Positions 62,340 through 64,000 of a stretch of DNA of 64,000 nt are shown piece after piece. Source of the DNA: Hyphomicrobiales bacterium. GTDB taxonomy: Bacteria > Pseudomonadota > Alphaproteobacteria > Rhizobiales > Rhizobiaceae. The stretch spans positions 40,226 to 104,225 of the forward strand of contig UEIJ01000043.1 in NCBI GenBank assembly GCA_900470195.1. The letters are read 5' to 3'. The notes under the pieces are model-generated. The model was given only the letters and a program-made list of their open reading frames with translations, had not been told where the DNA came from and ran no database searches. Each line of letters opens with the position of its first letter. The first letter of the stretch is position 1. The position numbers were made by a program, and so were the translations under genes.

Positions 62340-63431
62340 TCAATCTCTACGCACAGAGGACTGGTAGCCGTTTTCATTCAGGAATTTTTCCCGCTCGGCA
62401 GATTTCAGATCTTCAGCTGCCATTTCTTTCACCAGTTCTTTGAAACTCGTTGCTGGAGACCAGCCAAGCTTCGCCTTTGCTTTCGATGCATCGCCCAGTA
62501 GAGTTTCCACTTCAGCAGGACGGAAGTACCTGGGATCAACGGCAACAATGCAATCTCCACTCGCCGTATCATATCCCTTTTCATTCACGCCTTCGCCCTC
62601 CCATCGCATTGAAATGCCCAGTTCGGCAGCGGCGAGTTCAACGAATTCTCGGACCGAATGTTGCTCTCCCGTGGCGATCACAAAATCTTCGGGGTGCTCC
62701 TGCTGCAGCATCAGCCACTGCATTTCCACATAATCCCGCGCATGCCCCCAATCGCGAAGAGCATCAAGATTACCGAGAAACAGAGTTTTTTGAGTGCCCA
62801 GCTTAATTCGCGCCAGAGCACGCGTAATTTTGCGTGTTACAAACGTCTCGCCTCGATTCGGCGACTCGTGGTTAAACAATATTCCGTTGCACGCATAAAT
62901 TCCGTAAGCTTCACGGTAGTTTACCGTAATCCAATATGCATACATCTTGGCAACAGCATAAGGCGACCGTGGATAGAACGGGGTCGTTTCCTTCTGAGGC
63001 ACTTCCTGAACTAAGCCGTACAACTCGGAAGTAGAAGCCTGGTAGAAACGGGTCTTTTTGGTTAAACCCAGAATGCGAATGGCTTCCAGAATTCTGAGCG
63101 CACCAAGCGCGTCGGAATTCGCAGTATACTCTGGCTCTTCAAACGAAACCGCCACATGGCTTTGTGCAGCGAGGTTGTAGATCTCGTCAGGCTGCACAAG
63201 CTGAATGATGCGCATCAAGCTGGAGGAATCTGTCAAGTCACCGTGATGCAACGTCAGATCATTTCCTGTGTCGTGTGGGTCAGTATAGAGATGATCAATT
63301 CTGTCGGTGTTAAACAGCGATGTGCGACGGCGAACCCCATGGACGGAATACCCCTTACCCAGCAGAAACTCAGCCAAGTAAGCGCCATCCTGACCGGTTA
63401 TTCCTGTTATGAGGGCGACTTTCTTCGTCAT
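62340..63431 (-). CDS. gmd: GDP-mannose 4,6-dehydratase
   Basis: About 363 residues from ATG 63431, with a GGAGAAAG site; the longer frame start is unlikely. It is an SDR enzyme with nucleotide loop [46 protein letters not shown] and the catalytic [10 protein letters not shown]. It makes GDP-4-keto-6-deoxymannose, the substrate of Per. First gene of the gmd-per-wzm-wzt operon. Confidence 0.96.
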   Translation of the reverse strand: MTKKVALITGITGQDGAYLAEFLLGKGYSVHGVRRRTSLFNTDRIDHLYTDPHDTGNDLTLHHGDLTDSSSLMRIIQLVQPDEIYNLAAQSHVAVSFEEPEYTANSDALGALRILEAIRILGLTKKTRFYQASTSELYGLVQEVPQKETTPFYPRSPYAVAKMYAYWITVNYREAYGIYACNGILFNHESPNRGETFVTRKITRALARIKLGTQKTLFLGNLDALRDWGHARDYVEMQWLMLQQEHPEDFVIATGEQHSVREFVELAAAELGISMRWEGEGVNEKGYDTASGDCIVAVDPRYFRPAEVETLLGDASKAKAKLGWSPATSFKELVKEMAAEDLKSAEREKFLNENGYQSSVRRD

Positions 63432-63721
63432 TACTTTCTCCATTAGAGACTTCATTAACTTTCCTGCATCAACGATGCCGCACCCTAACCCCCAAATTTG
63501 TTGCTCTATAACCGCGCCGGAGGATAAAGTCGACCCATTCCATGCATTCAGCATCAAGAGCGTTTGTGAACGAGCTTAACCTATCGCGCCCTTCCGTGGC
63601 GATGGCGATGTTGGAATGAAATCTACCATTACAGTTGCGTTTTGGAATTTAGATGATGCCGTTGAGCAATTGCCTGATGGGTTCCTGCGCCAACAGGATC
63701 ATGCGATGACATGTGCTGGGG

Positions 63722-64000
63722 TTATATGTCGTTGGGTGAGTTGCTTGCGATGCGTCGAATTTCCTGAACAGACCACCGGAACAAATCGTGATGGTCGGCA
63801 GCCGCCGTCTTTTTTAGGGGCCTGACGTCATGGCGCGGTACCGGATCACCGTCATCCTGGCGAAGGCGAGCATGACGAGGGAGATGCCAACCATGCCATG
63901 ACCGGGTTTTGTTGTGATCAAGGCCGAGCTCGTTCGTAAGCGTCCGGCGATCTGATTTTGCTGATGGGGCCTTTTGGGCGTTGGACTTGCTTCGCAAAAG
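63722..64000 (-). pseudogene. Frameshifted IS transposase remnant (IS701-like), partial
   Basis: The minus-strand translation gives TNELGLDHNKTRSWHGWH near the right edge, then the continuation VGISLVMLAFARMTVIRYRA appears in another frame, then KKTAAADHHDLFRWSVQEIRRIA back in the first frame. These segments match the C-terminus of transposases of the IS701/IS4 type, but the frame shift shows it is inactive. The 5' part lies beyond the window. It adjoins the O-antigen operon and may mark how the locus was acquired or changed. Confidence 0.55.

Noticed and set aside
63616..63825. 69-codon plus-strand frame near the right end
   Set aside because: Overlaps the transposase remnant antisense and has no recognisable features.
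1..64000. CRISPR array, tRNA or rRNA genes
   Set aside because: No regularly spaced direct repeats of CRISPR type, no tRNA-like cloverleaf and no rRNA sequence were noticed on reading.

Overview
The window looks like a chromosomal segment of an alphaproteobacterium of the Brucella/Ochrobactrum group (Rhizobiales). The basis is a GC-rich coding background, a 142-residue MucR/Ros regulator, a betI-betA-betB operon, and a gmd-per-wzm-wzt gene order known from the Brucella O-antigen (wbk) locus. The many DUF families are typical of Rhizobiales. The species cannot be fixed from sequence alone.

Positions 1-7260 (minus strand) hold a gene-transfer-agent-like (GTA) head cluster in the order small terminase, large terminase, portal, DUF6107, prohead protease, major capsid, connector, adaptor, a 63-codon mini-gene, DUF3168 and major tail protein. 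The last gene runs off the left edge. Several genes overlap by ATGA, a terminator hairpin follows the capsid gene, and no integrase or lysogeny gene is visible.

Positions 7525-24300 are mostly housekeeping and envelope genes: a class A penicillin-binding protein, a DUF1214/DUF1254 pair, DUF2336, DUF1491, a peptidoglycan-binding membrane protein, a DivJ/PleC-like histidine kinase, sufE, an amidase, a DUF6456 gene coupled to a DnaA-domain-IV-only gene, mucR, oligopeptidase B and small proteins. Positions 24300-38600 carry two c-type cytochromes, a large autotransporter, a HerA-like ATPase, an L,D-transpeptidase, a haloacid dehalogenase, sodB, an MFS exporter with its FadR-type regulator, corA, an AbrB/Doc toxin-antitoxin module and a Gre factor. 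Positions 38600-46500 are osmoprotection: betIAB (choline to glycine betaine), an AraC regulator and otsBA (trehalose).

Positions 46550-63431 form a polysaccharide locus. A GC-rich manC is followed by rmlACBD (dTDP-L-rhamnose), a GT4 glycosyltransferase, manA-manC-manB (GDP-mannose), a PglD/PerB-like N-acetyltransferase, a second GT4 enzyme, and gmd-per-wzm-wzt (GDP-perosamine and ABC export). Most of it is visibly more AT-rich than the rest of the window, and it ends next to a frameshifted transposase remnant at the right edge. No WbkC-type formyltransferase is seen. Together the genes suggest an ABC-exported O-polysaccharide using rhamnose and perosamine, the latter probably N-acetylated rather than N-formylated. 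This hybrid locus is the most interesting part of the window. It recalls the published description of Brucella strain BO2, where rhamnose genes stand in for much of the classical wbk region.
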